The notes under the pieces were generated by a model. The model was not told the origin of the DNA and ran no database searches. It saw nothing but the letters and a program-made list of their open reading frames with translations. 64,000 bases of DNA, taken from positions 310,001-374,000 of the forward strand of contig VXBP01004230.1 in NCBI GenBank assembly GCA_013400115.1, written 5' to 3'. How positions within the stretch are numbered: the stretch's first letter is position 1; the number at the start of each line of letters is the position of its first letter. The stretch is from Rhinopomastus cyanomelas (taxonomy: Eukaryota > Chordata > Aves > Bucerotiformes > Rhinopomastidae). The position numbers were made by a program, and so were the translations under genes. Positions 32,452-42,487 of the stretch are shown one piece after another.

Positions 32452-32602
32452 TCACAGAACCACAGAATCACTCTGCTTGGAAAAGACCCTTGGCATCATC
32501 AAGCCCAACCATCTACCCTACCTTATACGTTCACCCCTAAACCACATCCCTCAACACCTCATCCAAACCATCTTTAAACACACCCAGGGATGGCGACTCG
32601 AT
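32452..32602 (-). mobile_element. Older CR1 3' fragment
   Basis: It begins TTCACAGAACCACAGAATCA and ends at GGGATGGCGACTCGATTG; same group as the 34139 copy. Confidence 0.87.
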
Positions 32603-32990
32603 TGCTCTCTCAGATGTTTGTTATCGCTGCGCGTTCCCTCCGGTGGAGGTGAGTTGTTTGGTCTGTGACTGGCAGGATGGCTTCCCCGCAGAAACGCGCG
32701 TCTGCCTCTGGGGTGGAAATTGGCCCAAACAAATTTAAATTTAGTCTCCATGACAGATGTTTGCTTTCTGAGACTCTGTTGCCCATCAGATTCCATTGCT
32801 CAAAAGCCTGTGGGAAACCAGTGGTGCAACGTGAACGTGGTCTTAGCAAATTAATGTGAAAAGATGTCAAGCAACGTTGACTGGAGGACAAACGAAGCAT
32901 TTCTGCCTTATTTGGCTACAGTGAGTGGTTTGAGCTTATTTGATCCTCTTTCTTTTTCCATCATTGCATTTTCATGAGGGTGCTTTTTTA
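32603..32990. other. Unassigned intergenic sequence
   Basis: Nothing recognised. Confidence 0.5.
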
Positions 32991-33344
32991 ATCATAGAAT
33001 CACAGAATCATTAGGGATTGGAAGGGACCTTGAAAGATCATCCAGTCCAATCCCCCTGCCACAGCAGGATCGCCGACGCCAAGTCACACAGGGACACATC
33101 CAGGTGGGTCAAACATCTCCAGTGAAGGAGACTCCATCATAGAATCACAGAAGATTAGGGATTGGAAGGGACCTCGAAAGATCCAGTCCAATCCCCCTGA
33201 CACAGCAGGATCACCTAGACCAAGTCACACAGGAACACATCCAGGTGGGTCTTAAACATCTCCAGTGAAGGAGACTCCACAACTCCCCTGGGCAGCCCGT
33301 TCCAGTGCTCTGTCACCCTCACTGGGAAGAAGTTCCTTCTGATA
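32991..33344 (-). mobile_element. Two-tail CR1 (locus A of the shared junction)
   Basis: Two CR1 3' ends stand in direct tandem. The module 32991-33135 ends at GAGACTCC and is joined directly to a second tail starting ATCATAGAATCACAGAAG at 33136. In element sense, a complete tail ending GATTCTATGAT runs into GGAGTCTCCTTCACTGG and then a second tail. Confidence 0.92.
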
Positions 33345-33348
33345 TATA

Positions 33349-33368
33349 CGTGTGTGTGTGTGTGTGTT
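33349..33368. repeat. (TG)n microsatellite
   Basis: About 9 TG units lie directly at the truncated end of the preceding CR1. Confidence 0.9.
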
Positions 33369-34138
33369 AACCATGTACGGATGGCATTACAGTTGTGTGG
33401 TCCTCAGGGAGACCTTTGATCATTTAGACCGTATAAGCAACAAACACTTCAGGCAAAAGCAAAGCTATTAATTTTGCACTTCAAAGTCAACAGTTATTAG
33501 CTCTAAAAGTCTGTCTTATGTGGCTGCAGTTTGCCATCCTTATTGGTAGTCCCTCTGCACCTCTGCTGCAGCTCACTGAGATCTGCTGTCTTCACAGAGA
33601 TGTGCAAAACTGGCACCAGGTTGCCCCCCTGTAACCCCTGCTGGGAGGAGGTGCCCAAGTCCCTTTGGGGTAGGTAAAGCCTGCTGAGCCCAGGCTCGTC
33701 AAGAGCAGAGCATCCTTTTGGCCAGACTGCTTTGTTGCCGAGAGCCTCCCAGGGGAGCAGCAGCAGAGGAGGCTCCCTTGGGGACCCCCTGAGCCTGTGT
33801 TTGTCCCAGGATTCCCAGAAGGAGCTGTGTTGTCAGGAGGAGGCTGATGCTGCTCCTCCACAGCTCCTGTGGATGTTGGCAGTCAGCAGCACTTGCTGTG
33901 GCTGTGTGTGGGGCTCTCTGCTCTGCCAGGCTTACTCTTTGAATTGTGAATGTCTGTGTTCTTCGTACTTGGGCCGTGGGCTGTCCAGTCCAGCATGTTC
34001 CCATCGCTGTCAATGCATGCTGCTTCCATTCTTTGGGGTTTGGACTTTCCTAATTCCTCAGCAACTGTTAGTGGAAAAGTAACTGGTTGTACAACCTGGC
34101 ATCTTTTTACTGGTTCCCTTTTAACAATCTGAGGGCAG
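33369..34138. other. Unassigned intergenic sequence
   Basis: Nothing recognised. Confidence 0.5.
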
Positions 34139-34350
34139 GTCACAGAATCACTCTGGTTGGAAAAGATCATCGAGTCCAACCATCTACCCTACCTTACATG
34201 TTCACCCCTAAACCAGATCCCTCAACAGCTCATCCAAACGATCCTTAAACACATCCAGGGATGGCGACTCAACCACCTCCCTGGGAAGCCCATCCCAGTG
34301 CATGGCCACCCTTGCTGTGAAAAAATTCTTCCTAATGTCAAGCCTAAAGG
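34139..34350 (-). mobile_element. Older CR1 3' fragment
   Basis: It runs from GTCACAGAATCACTCTGGTT to TTCCTAATGTCAAGCCTAAA; same group as the copies at 30172 and 47131. Confidence 0.88.
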
Positions 34351-34409
34351 TGCTTGGACTCAATGTTCTTGAGGGTCTTCGCCAGCCCTGATGATCCTGT
34401 CGTTCTATT
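34351..34409 (+). mobile_element. Short oppositely oriented CR1-like tail
   Basis: GGTGCTTGGACTCAATGTTC, then GAGGGTCTTCGCCAGCCCTG and a short TCCTGTCGTTCTAT end. It is placed head to head with the preceding copy. Confidence 0.6.
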
Positions 34410-34493
34410 TTATCAGGTGTGGGTTTGCCTGAACGTTGCCTTGCTCAAACATTCGGACAGAGAAAACAACTTGCTTGCCCCACATGCTTCAGA

Positions 34494-34745
34494 TCATTGA
34501 ATCACCAAGTCTGCAGAAGACCTTCAAGATCATCAAATCCAACTGTCCACCCTACAGCCCCTAACAAATAAACCATCTTCCAAAACGACCTATCTACCCG
34601 TTTTTTGAACCCCTCTATGGATGTTGCCTCCACCGCCTCCCTGGGCAGCCTGTTCCAGCACCTCACTGGTCTTTCCATGGAGAAGTTTTTCCTAGTAGCC
34701 AGTCTGAACCTCCTGCTACTTTTAATAATCTCCTCTTGTTTTCTC
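34494..34745 (-). mobile_element. Old CR1 fragment
   Basis: It begins TCATTGAATCACCAAGTCTG and contains GCCTGTTCCAGCACCTCACT and TTTTTCCTAGTAGCCAGTCT, typical of an older, long-diverged group. Confidence 0.83.
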
Positions 34746-35060
34746 CTTCATTTGTGTCTGAGCTTGCTCAGCTGTCCCACTGTGCTGTGCAGAGAGAGGG
34801 ACTTACAGACATGACCCTGTCTAGATGCGATGCTTTGTTAGTTTTGGCATTCTATGTATTTTTAAATATAGGTTTGCCTTTTATAGAGTTGAGTACTTCT
34901 GTTTTAAGAGCTTGTTGAAGCACAAGTTCCCCTGTTGTCCTATCTTAGTCTTGGCAGCTGATCAGCACAAGGCTGTAGATCAGAACCGCTTTCTGACTCC
35001 TTTACACACCAGTTAGAACAGGCAGTGCTGTAATGGTTTGGGTACTGAATAAGGAGATGA
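34746..35060. other. Unassigned intergenic sequence
   Basis: Nothing recognised. Confidence 0.5.
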
Positions 35061-35488
35061 CTCGGGGTGGTTAGGGGTCTGGAGAACAGGTTTTATAAGG
35101 GGAGGCTGGGGAAGCTGGGGCTGTTCAGCCTGGAGAAGAGGGGGCTGAGTGGAGACCTCATGGCTCTCTGCAGCTCCTGGAAAGGAGGTTGTAGTGAGGT
35201 GGGTGTTGGCTTCTCACTAGAGACTAGAGATAGGACAAGAGGAAATGGGCACATTGCACCAGGGACAGTTCAGACTGGATATTAGGAAGAACTTCTTCCC
35301 AGAAAGAGTGGGGAGGCACTGGAACAGGCTGCCCAGGGAGGCGGCTGGAGGCACCGTTCCTGGAGGGTTCAAAAAGCAGGTAGACCTGGTGTTTTGGGAG
35401 ATGGCTTAGGAGTGATTAGGGGTTGTAGGGTGGATGGTTGAACTTGATGATCAGGAAGGTCTTGTCCAACATAGATGATTCTGTACTT
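35061..35488 (+). mobile_element. CR1 fragment of an older group with tail
   Basis: It contains GTTCAGCCTGGAGAAGAGGG, TTCAGACTGGATATTAGGAA and a tail GGAAGGTCTTGTCCAACATA. Confidence 0.9.
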
Positions 35489-35733
35489 GTGTTTCTGTTA
35501 AACATCTATTCCAGCTGTTGCTGGAGAATTCACAGGTTTGAGAGGCTGAGCAGACCCCAGCAGTGAGACTGGAGAAAAGAGTGGCAAGAAGAGAACGAAA
35601 ACCTCTCATGTTTTCTTTTTTCTCCCCTGCCCTCTGAGCACTGCCTTTGTGATGGTGCCATTTAAAGATCAAGTGCCTATCCAAGGGCGGAATTCAATAT
35701 CCAGCGTTGATTTAGGTCACAGTTATAAGACTG

Positions 35734-35783
35734 TCCATCCATCCATCCATCCATCCATCCATCCATCCATCCATCCATCCATC
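35734..35783. repeat. (CCAT)n microsatellite
   Basis: About 12 perfect units. On the minus strand they read as a DGWM peptide repeat, but no gene is implied. Confidence 0.97.
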
Positions 35784-36411
35784 GGGTACAAAGCAATAAA
35801 TACAAAGTCTGCCTGAGACGACAGGCCAGCCTCTGCACACCGGCTGAAGGAAACGTGCTCCTGTCCCGGTGCGACAGCCTGGCCGGCCTCGACAGCGGCT
35901 TCCAGGAAGCACAGGTCTGTCAGCCAGCGCAAACGTCCACCCGTCACTATTCCCCACTTGTTTTACCTTGAAGATAGAACCAGAGAGGCAGAAAGAAACG
36001 AGGGGCACAGGGACATCATCTGACTTGATCCTTGTATTCTCTAGGCTGGGGGACACAGAGCTGGGATGGTTGCGCTCCTTATGATCTCAAAGGTCACCAA
36101 AGTGCCACCTGTGAACATGCTAGAGGTCTGAAATGGCACGGAGGAGCTCTGAACCCACATTTTCCAACTGTGTCTTTCTCTCTAGCAGAGACTGTAGCTC
36201 AGAGTTTTAAAGTTTGAACTGCTTCTTGTTATCAACCAAGGAGACTTTATTAACCAAGGCTGGGTCAGTGCTGGAGTGGCCCCGTGAAATGTTTGTGTTA
36301 CTCAATAGCTCAGTTTTCCACGGGCAGTGATGCTGAGTGGGTTTCTGAGCATTTCTCAGCACAGGGGTACCCTAAGGTACAGGCATGTTCAGGGCAATTC
36401 AGGTGCTGTTT
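35784..36411. other. Unassigned intergenic sequence
   Basis: Nothing recognised. Confidence 0.5.
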
Positions 36412-36672
36412 ACTGGAATGGGTTGCCCAAGGAGGTGGTTGGGGCCCCGTCCTTGGAGGTGTTTAAGGCCGGGCTGGCTCAGGCTCTGGCCAGCCTGATC
36501 TAGGGTGGGGTGTCCCTGCCCATGGCAGGGGAGTTGGAACTGGATGATCCTGTGGTCCTTTCTAACCCTGACTGATTCTATGAGTTGTTCTGGGTGATCC
36601 TGCTGTGGCAGGGGGATTGGACTGGATGATTTTTCGAGGTCCCCCCCGATCCCTAATGATTCTACGATTCTA
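36412..36672 (+). mobile_element. Chimeric two-tail CR1 (first locus)
   Basis: The first module (36412-36593) is a CR1 group ending CTTTCTAACCCTGACTGATT and CTATGA. It is joined directly to a second, majority-type tail starting TTGTTCTGGGTGATCCTGCT and ending CCCTAATGATTCTACGATTC. The same order recurs at 45545. Confidence 0.92.
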
Positions 36673-37618
36673 AAACCCCCAAGTGGGCAGAACCTGTGTG
36701 GCTGTGGGTGCTCAGGTGGCATCCTCTTCTCAGGGCTGCTAAACCTCAAACCTAGGCTCCTTTCACCTTAAAAGGTCCCTGTAGATACTAACACCGTTAC
36801 AAGTCTTTGTCCCAGGGTCCCCATCAAATTTTGGTTTCATTCTTCAGGCCCCCCCCCTTCTTCATCAGGCTTCTTGCTGGGACCTACTTCTTCCCTGGCC
36901 TCCAGCTTCCCAGCCTGCAGAGTCCCGTGGGAAGGGCAACTGTGTGCAGAGAGGAAGGAAGGGCATTTCCTTCGGGTGCACGGGGCGGGGGACCTAAGGT
37001 CAAAAAGAGGAGCCTGTGAAAATTACAAAGTGGGACCAAGGGATGAATTCAGAGCAGGGGCATCAGCTGGGGGAAGAAAGAGTTTTCTTCAGGCTGGGCA
37101 ATACGTCTGACAAGAGCCGAGTGCCCGCGGGAAGTCTTTGCAGAAGTGCTTAGCAGCAGAGTCTCAAGGTCTCTCAAGACCTTGCTTCGTGGGAAGTCTT
37201 TCAGAGCCCTGCTGCTGCACGGACAAGCAATCAGATTCTCAGGGAACAGCTTTTGCCCCCCTGTTCTTGCTGAGCAGGCATCACATCTCGGGTGGCCTCT
37301 CTGGGTGCTGAGGTGTGCTAGGGGATGCACGGAGGGAGCATCTCCCTTGCATGAAGCATGCAAGCTCCTCTCACTCTTCCTTGCTAATGCAGGAAGGGGA
37401 GCCAGAGGGGGTTTCTGCTAGCCAGTCAATCAATCATTTCCTGATGTTTCTTATTTATGCCCCTGGCTGAGCCCTCCCCTCATCCCTGCCACTCTGGGCA
37501 ACGGGAAGTTCTGTGATCTCTGCGCAGCGGAGGCTGGCGGGCAGCCCGATCGATACTGGCAGCTCATTCTCAGCCACGTGAGAGGAGAAAGATCAACAAG
37601 GAGAGATGGAGTTAGAAC
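36673..37618. other. Unassigned sequence downstream of GJA5
   Basis: Nothing recognised. Confidence 0.5.
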
Positions 37619-37624
37619 TTTATT
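37619..37624 (-). terminator. GJA5: Alternative distal poly(A) signal of GJA5
   Basis: AATAAA on the minus strand would give a 3' UTR of about 1.65 kb. It is less favoured than the proximal signal. Confidence 0.35.
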
Positions 37625-38699
37625 AGGAGAAACCTAGGCACGATCAACTGACATCTCACGTTAGAGAGAGCACGCGGGTCTTTTCAGGATTAGAAAATAC
37701 ACATCTATAAAACACCTTGGGAACAAAACCAACTGGGGTCCCTCCTCTGTGTGTGAACATGGCTGTATACGTAGAGGGAACTGTACCACAGCTAACTTTG
37801 TCTTAGGAGAAAGGATTCACAGTCCCCTTCAGTGGCCCTAAGAGAGGGAATGGCTCAGTCCCCTCATAAGCTGGTCCCTGACCACTCGCTCGTGCAGTTC
37901 AACGTTGGGAAGCTGTGGCCTGTGTCTGAAAGGACAGCGCGGGGTAAACGTCAGGGAGCAGCTTAACCCTGTTCAGCAAATCTCTCTAAAAGAGGGATGT
38001 CAGCTCTGCACTGAGAAAATGCAGCCAGAGGGAGTGGGAGCTGCCTCCAGACCTCACCCGCCACGTTGGCTGCGTCTCAGCGGCTGCTCTGAGAGGCTTC
38101 GGTGCAGGACAGAGCTGGCGCACGGCTGGTTTCTGAGGCCGTATGGCTCAGGGATGGAGACGAAGAGGACGTGATGGTAGAACAGGGACTTGCTGTGGGG
38201 ACACCTATCTTGGCTTGGACTCTCTGTCAGGCTTGAGAGCAGCCAAGAGCTGGATGATGTGCAGCACTCGGAGAGGACCCTGCTCCTTGCAGAAGATGCT
38301 GAGGTGTTTTGGTAGGTTAGTGAGAAGACGACACAGGCTGTACCTCTTCTGCAGAGAAGCAGAGGATGTTTTTCACTCAAGTTGGCAGCTGGCAGCACCC
38401 TTTCAGCAGCATTCAGGTTGCTTGTAAGATGAGTTTAAAAAAGGAGGAAACCCACTTCCTTTCCTTTTTTTAACTGGTAAGAGGTCTGTTCTCACAGAAG
38501 GGTCTCTAGTTCTGTTTACGGATGTCTTGCTTAGAACTGATGACAGAAGTATCTTGGGAAAACTCCCCAGTCTTTGTCAACTGGTCGTGTGAGTGATGTT
38601 GCTGGGGCCACAGGGATGAAGAAGGGATTCTAATGGTAGACACGAGGCAGCCGTGCGTGGGGGACCACGGATGTCCTTCTTTGTGGGGAAGAGCTGTAC

Positions 38700-39280
38700 A
38701 CACAGTGTCCACCAATTCAAGTAGGATTTATTGTACAGGTAAACTGGTGTAAAATATCTGGGCTCAGGTAGAGAAAGGGTGAGAACGAAGCAGATGAGAA
38801 AGTCTTTCTTTCGGAAAGCCTAAAGGTGTGTTTCTGCTCCAGGCAGGTGTGAGAGAAGCTTCAGCTTGGTGTCGTTGCCAGGATGATGTAGCAAACATTG
38901 AGTAAGCACCAAAGCAGCTGCAAGTGGGTTGAGGTCCAGTCAGCCTGTGAATAAAGTGACACAACGGTTGCCTGCTGGGCAGCATCAGGAGTCTGTTGGC
39001 CTGTGCTCTACCAGGATAAGAATGGTGAGTCTCCAATCCCTGTGGGTCCCTTGGTGAAAAGATGGCCAAGAGCTTCACATCTTGAGCTCGGTGCCTCTCT
39101 TCATTGCGTGTCTCCCACTGGCTGCCCCTGCCCTAAGCTGTGAGAGGTGCTGTCTGCAGTACAATAACGATATTCACCGGAGAGGAGCGAGAGGGTGTTA
39201 AACAGAGAGAGGTGGAGTCCACTTTGCTGAAGGTTTACTAAGTGCTGAGAGTATTCCTTCTCAGCCCTCTTGGGGACAGG
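38700..39280 (-). other. GJA5: GJA5 3' untranslated region (proximal form)
   Basis: The stretch has no CR1, unlike most of the surroundings, and extends from the GJA5 stop to just past the AATAAA at 38727. Confidence 0.5.
38727..38732 (-). terminator. GJA5: Candidate poly(A) signal of GJA5
   Basis: TTTATT on the plus strand, AATAAA in gene sense, about 550 bases past the stop codon. Confidence 0.5.
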
Positions 39281-40390
39281 TCACACCGACAAATCATCCG
39301 ACCTTGCCTTGCTGCTGGCGCGGCTGGCCTTGCTGAAGCGGCGTTTCTCGCTGAAGTACTGCTCGGGGAAGGCGGGTGCTGAACATTCGTTGCTCACCTC
39401 TGGGCTCTCCACGAAGCTGGACTTAATGAAGGGCCCCTCACTAGACGTGTCCTCCTGGCCATGGACCCTCTCGGTGGCGAAGTTGGCGGTGTTCTGCTGG
39501 GAAGCCGTCTTGTTGCTGAAGGGGCTGATGAACTTCCCGTTGGGACTTGACAAGCACTGGTTAAAATCTGGCGGAGGGGTGTACATCTGGGCCCTTTCTG
39601 CTTGCGGAGCGGACTCCAGCCTGCCCGGGGCTGTGCTGGGGCTGGGCTTGTAGGACCGGGAGCACCTCTCCTTGGCTTTTTTCCAGCCCAAGTGGTAGAG
39701 CTCGGCCAGGCTGAGGAACAAGGAGAGAACGGCCACAGCCAGCATGAAGACGATGAACACGTTTTTCTCGGTGGGACGGGAAACGTAGCAGTTGACGGGG
39801 TGGGGGCAAGGTGCCCGCTGGCAGATGTACAGCGTCTCCAGGAAGATCCCGTACAAGACGTACTGCCCCACGATAAAGGCCACTTCCACGGCCGTGCGAA
39901 TCAAAATGCTGTAGACGTAGGTGTTCAGCAGGCTGCCCCTGAGTATGATCTTGCCTCCTGACTCGTCCCAGCAAGAGAGCTCAGCCTTCTCTGCCACGGG
40001 GCACTTCTGCTGGTAGTACGTGTCACCGTTGGCTTTCATCTCCCGGGCCTCCATTTCTGCCTCCTTCATCTTCCTCTTCTCCTCCATGCGCACGGTGTGC
40101 ATCGCGTGGCCCATGTAAACCAGAGACGGGGTGGAGACAAAGATGATCTGGAGGACCCAAAACCGGACGTGGGAGATGGGGAAAGCCTTGTCATAGCAAA
40201 CGTTCTCGCAGCCAGGCTGCTGGGTGTCACACATGAAGTCAGACTGCTCGTCCCCCCAGGAGGACTCAGCTGCTGTACCCAGCACCAGCATCCGGAAGAT
40301 GAAGAGTACAGTCAGCCAGACTTTGCCCACCACTGTGGAGTGTTTGTGGACCTCCTCGAGGAACTCTCCCAGGAAACTCCAGTCCCCCAT
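39281..40390 (-). CDS. GJA5: GJA5, gap junction alpha-5 (connexin 40; chicken Cx42)
   Basis: This is a complete 369-codon single coding exon. The protein oligomerises into hexameric connexons that form intercellular channels in atrium, conduction tissue and arterial endothelium. It starts [20 protein letters not shown] as alpha connexins do. Four membrane segments lie at about 20-40, 77-97, 160-182 and 211-232. Extracellular loop 1 has Cys 54, 61 and 65 (C-x6-C-x3-C), and loop 2 has Cys 190, 195 and 201 (C-x4-C-x5-C). These six invariant cysteines are all present. The cytoplasmic loop is Lys/Glu-rich and the long C-terminal tail ends [14 protein letters not shown], a serine-rich end that is diagnostic of this connexin. 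GJA8 or GJA1 would have different tails. As in most connexin genes the intron lies in the 5' UTR. No defect is visible. Confidence 0.97.
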   Translation of the reverse strand: MGDWSFLGEFLEEVHKHSTVVGKVWLTVLFIFRMLVLGTAAESSWGDEQSDFMCDTQQPGCENVCYDKAFPISHVRFWVLQIIFVSTPSLVYMGHAMHTVRMEEKRKMKEAEMEAREMKANGDTYYQQKCPVAEKAELSCWDESGGKIILRGSLLNTYVYSILIRTAVEVAFIVGQYVLYGIFLETLYICQRAPCPHPVNCYVSRPTEKNVFIVFMLAVAVLSLFLSLAELYHLGWKKAKERCSRSYKPSPSTAPGRLESAPQAERAQMYTPPPDFNQCLSSPNGKFISPFSNKTASQQNTANFATERVHGQEDTSSEGPFIKSSFVESPEVSNECSAPAFPEQYFSEKRRFSKASRASSKARSDDLSV

Positions 40391-40400
40391 TTCTGCTCAC
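40391..40400 (-). other. GJA5: Candidate splice acceptor just upstream of the GJA5 ATG
   Basis: In gene sense a pyrimidine-rich tract is followed by GTGAGCAG, then AA and the start codon. The connexin family normally has an intron here joining a noncoding first exon, so GJA5 probably extends to the right. Confidence 0.5.
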
Positions 40401-41794
40401 CAGGAGAGGTGAGAAGTCTCGAAGGAAGAGCTGGACACAGCCTCTGTGGGAGAAAATAGAAGAGAGGGGTTCTCAGGAGGGTCAGGAAATGCCCAGGTGG
40501 GAATGCATGGAGTGAAGTGATGCGTTTTGTGTTGAAGAAAATGTTTTCATTTCGTGCGTCGTGTTTGTGTGTCACCCTCACTCACACTTGGGATGTGAAT
40601 TGTCCCTGCCTGGACATGTTCCTGCACGACTTCATCTAGGTGATCCTGCTGCGGCAGGAGGATTGGACTGGATGATCTGTTGAGGTCCCTTCCAATCCCT
40701 AATGTTCAGTGGTTCCGTGAGAAGCTGGACGTTGTGTAGACTTCTTGGGAGCAAAAGCTGGAGAACAGAGAGACAGGGGCTTGTTGGGGGGAACAAGATC
40801 CCTTCCTCTGGTGTCATGAGTGTCATCATTTAATGCAGCAGCACGTGTGATGATTTGTGCCATCACCTGTTTATATTCAGTGTCAGTCCGCAAGGAGGGA
40901 AGGAAAGAGATCAAAAGCTGATCCCTTAAATTCCTCGTGCTGCTCAGGGCTGCCCTGCTGAACGGCGAGGTTGCCCAGGTGAGGAGATGGGGAGGTGACC
41001 ACTTGCCACCTCGCTGCCTGACAGGGAGGAAGGGAGTAACCAGGAAGCAAAGGATAGGATTTGGCTCTTTGCTGCTCTGATGTGGAGCCTGGTGGCTGCT
41101 TGCCACGTGCAGAAGGTTTCCCCAGCTGCCAGCCCAGAACTGGGAAGCAGTAACACGTGTAAATTTAGAGCCTTTCTTCCTCCTCTCACCTGCACTGGTG
41201 AAAACTGGTGAATGTGTGGCTCTGTCTCATGTTCTGAAGGGGCTGTAGTGCAGTTGCTGCCCTCTGGACAAATCAGCTTGTGGGCTCCAGGGGATTAAGC
41301 ACCGGCAGATAACCCAGAGATAAGAAATGCTCCCAAGCTGCTGCACTGAAGCCAGGGGAGTCAGTTTGGATTTCCTTTTCCTACAGACAGGGCAAGCAGC
41401 TGCCTTCATTGTGCAGGTGCATCCAGAGGAACACAACTGTGCATGTGGAATGGTCCTTCCAAGACAGCAGGAACAATGGCCGGTGCCCTCATTTCTCCAG
41501 GTGAGTTTATGTTGCTGCAGGTGCCCCTGCTGCCTCTGCTGCTGCTAGCTGGCAGCTGCCTGCCCTTAATTCACCGTGCTTGTTTGCTGGAGTGAAAATG
41601 AACACGGTTCTCCCTGACTGTGCCAAGGCTGAGCTCTCCTTCCTGCCACCAGCACGTGCAGTCGCAAACCGAGCACCTCTTCCCATCAGTTCTACCACGC
41701 GCAGTTAGTTTGGGCTTTTACTAGGGCTTGTCCCAGAGAAGGACACTGCATGTAGACACTTGCAGATTGTAAACATAAATGTGTACAGAACACA
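40401..41794. other. Region upstream of the GJA5 coding exon
   Basis: Presumed 5' UTR intron of GJA5. It contains one CR1 tail; nothing else recognised. Confidence 0.45.
40609..40720 (+). mobile_element. CR1 3' tail in the presumed GJA5 intron
   Basis: It starts CCTGGACATGTTCCTGCACG and ends CAATCCCTAATGTTCAGTGG. Confidence 0.92.
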
Positions 41795-42487
41795 GAGTAA
41801 AGCTGACATAGGTGAGAGGGACCTGGGGGTCCTGGTGGCCAGCAGCATGACCATGAGCCAGCAATGGGCCCTTGTGGACAAGAAGGCCAATGGCATCCTG
41901 GGGGGGTTAGAAGGACTGTGGTTAGTAGATCAAGAGAGGTTCTGCTCTCCCTCTACACTGCCCTGGTGAGACCACATCTTGGATATTGTGTCCAGTTCTG
42001 GACCCCTCTGTTGAAGAAGGACATGGAACTGCTGGAGAGAGTCCAGCACTGAGCAATGAAGATGATGAAGGGAGTAGGACATCTTCCTTATGAGGAGAGG
42101 TTGAGCAATCTGAGTCTCTTCAGCTTGGAAAAAAGGAGACTGAGAGGTGACCTCATTAATGTTTATAAATATGTGAGGGGTGGGTGTCAGGAGGATGGAG
42201 CCAGGCTCCTCTCAATGTCATCTAGTGATAGGACAAGGGGCAATGGGTGTGAGCTGGAACACAGGAGGTTCCACATCAATATGAGAAGGAACTTCTTCCC
42301 AGTGAGGGTGACAGAGCACTGGAAGGGGCTGCCCAGGGAGGTTGTGGAGTCTCCTTCACTGGAGATGTTTAAAACCCTCCTGGATGTGTTCCCATACGAC
42401 TTCATCTAGGTGGTCCTGCTGTGGCAGGAGGATTGGACTAGATGATCTTTGGAGGTCTCTTCCAATCCCTAATGTTCCGTGAGTCTG
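41795..42487 (+). mobile_element. Long CR1 LINE fragment, young group
   Basis: It starts around GGTGAGAGGGACCTGGGGGT and covers [15 protein letters not shown] to the ORF2 end. The last 117 codons (42056-42409) are open up to a TAG at 42407-42409. This shows that ORF2 ends about 75 bases before the 3' terminus in this group. Confidence 0.95.

Noticed and set aside
39561..39974. 137-codon minus-strand frame overlapping GJA5
   Set aside because: Out-of-frame shadow of the connexin gene.
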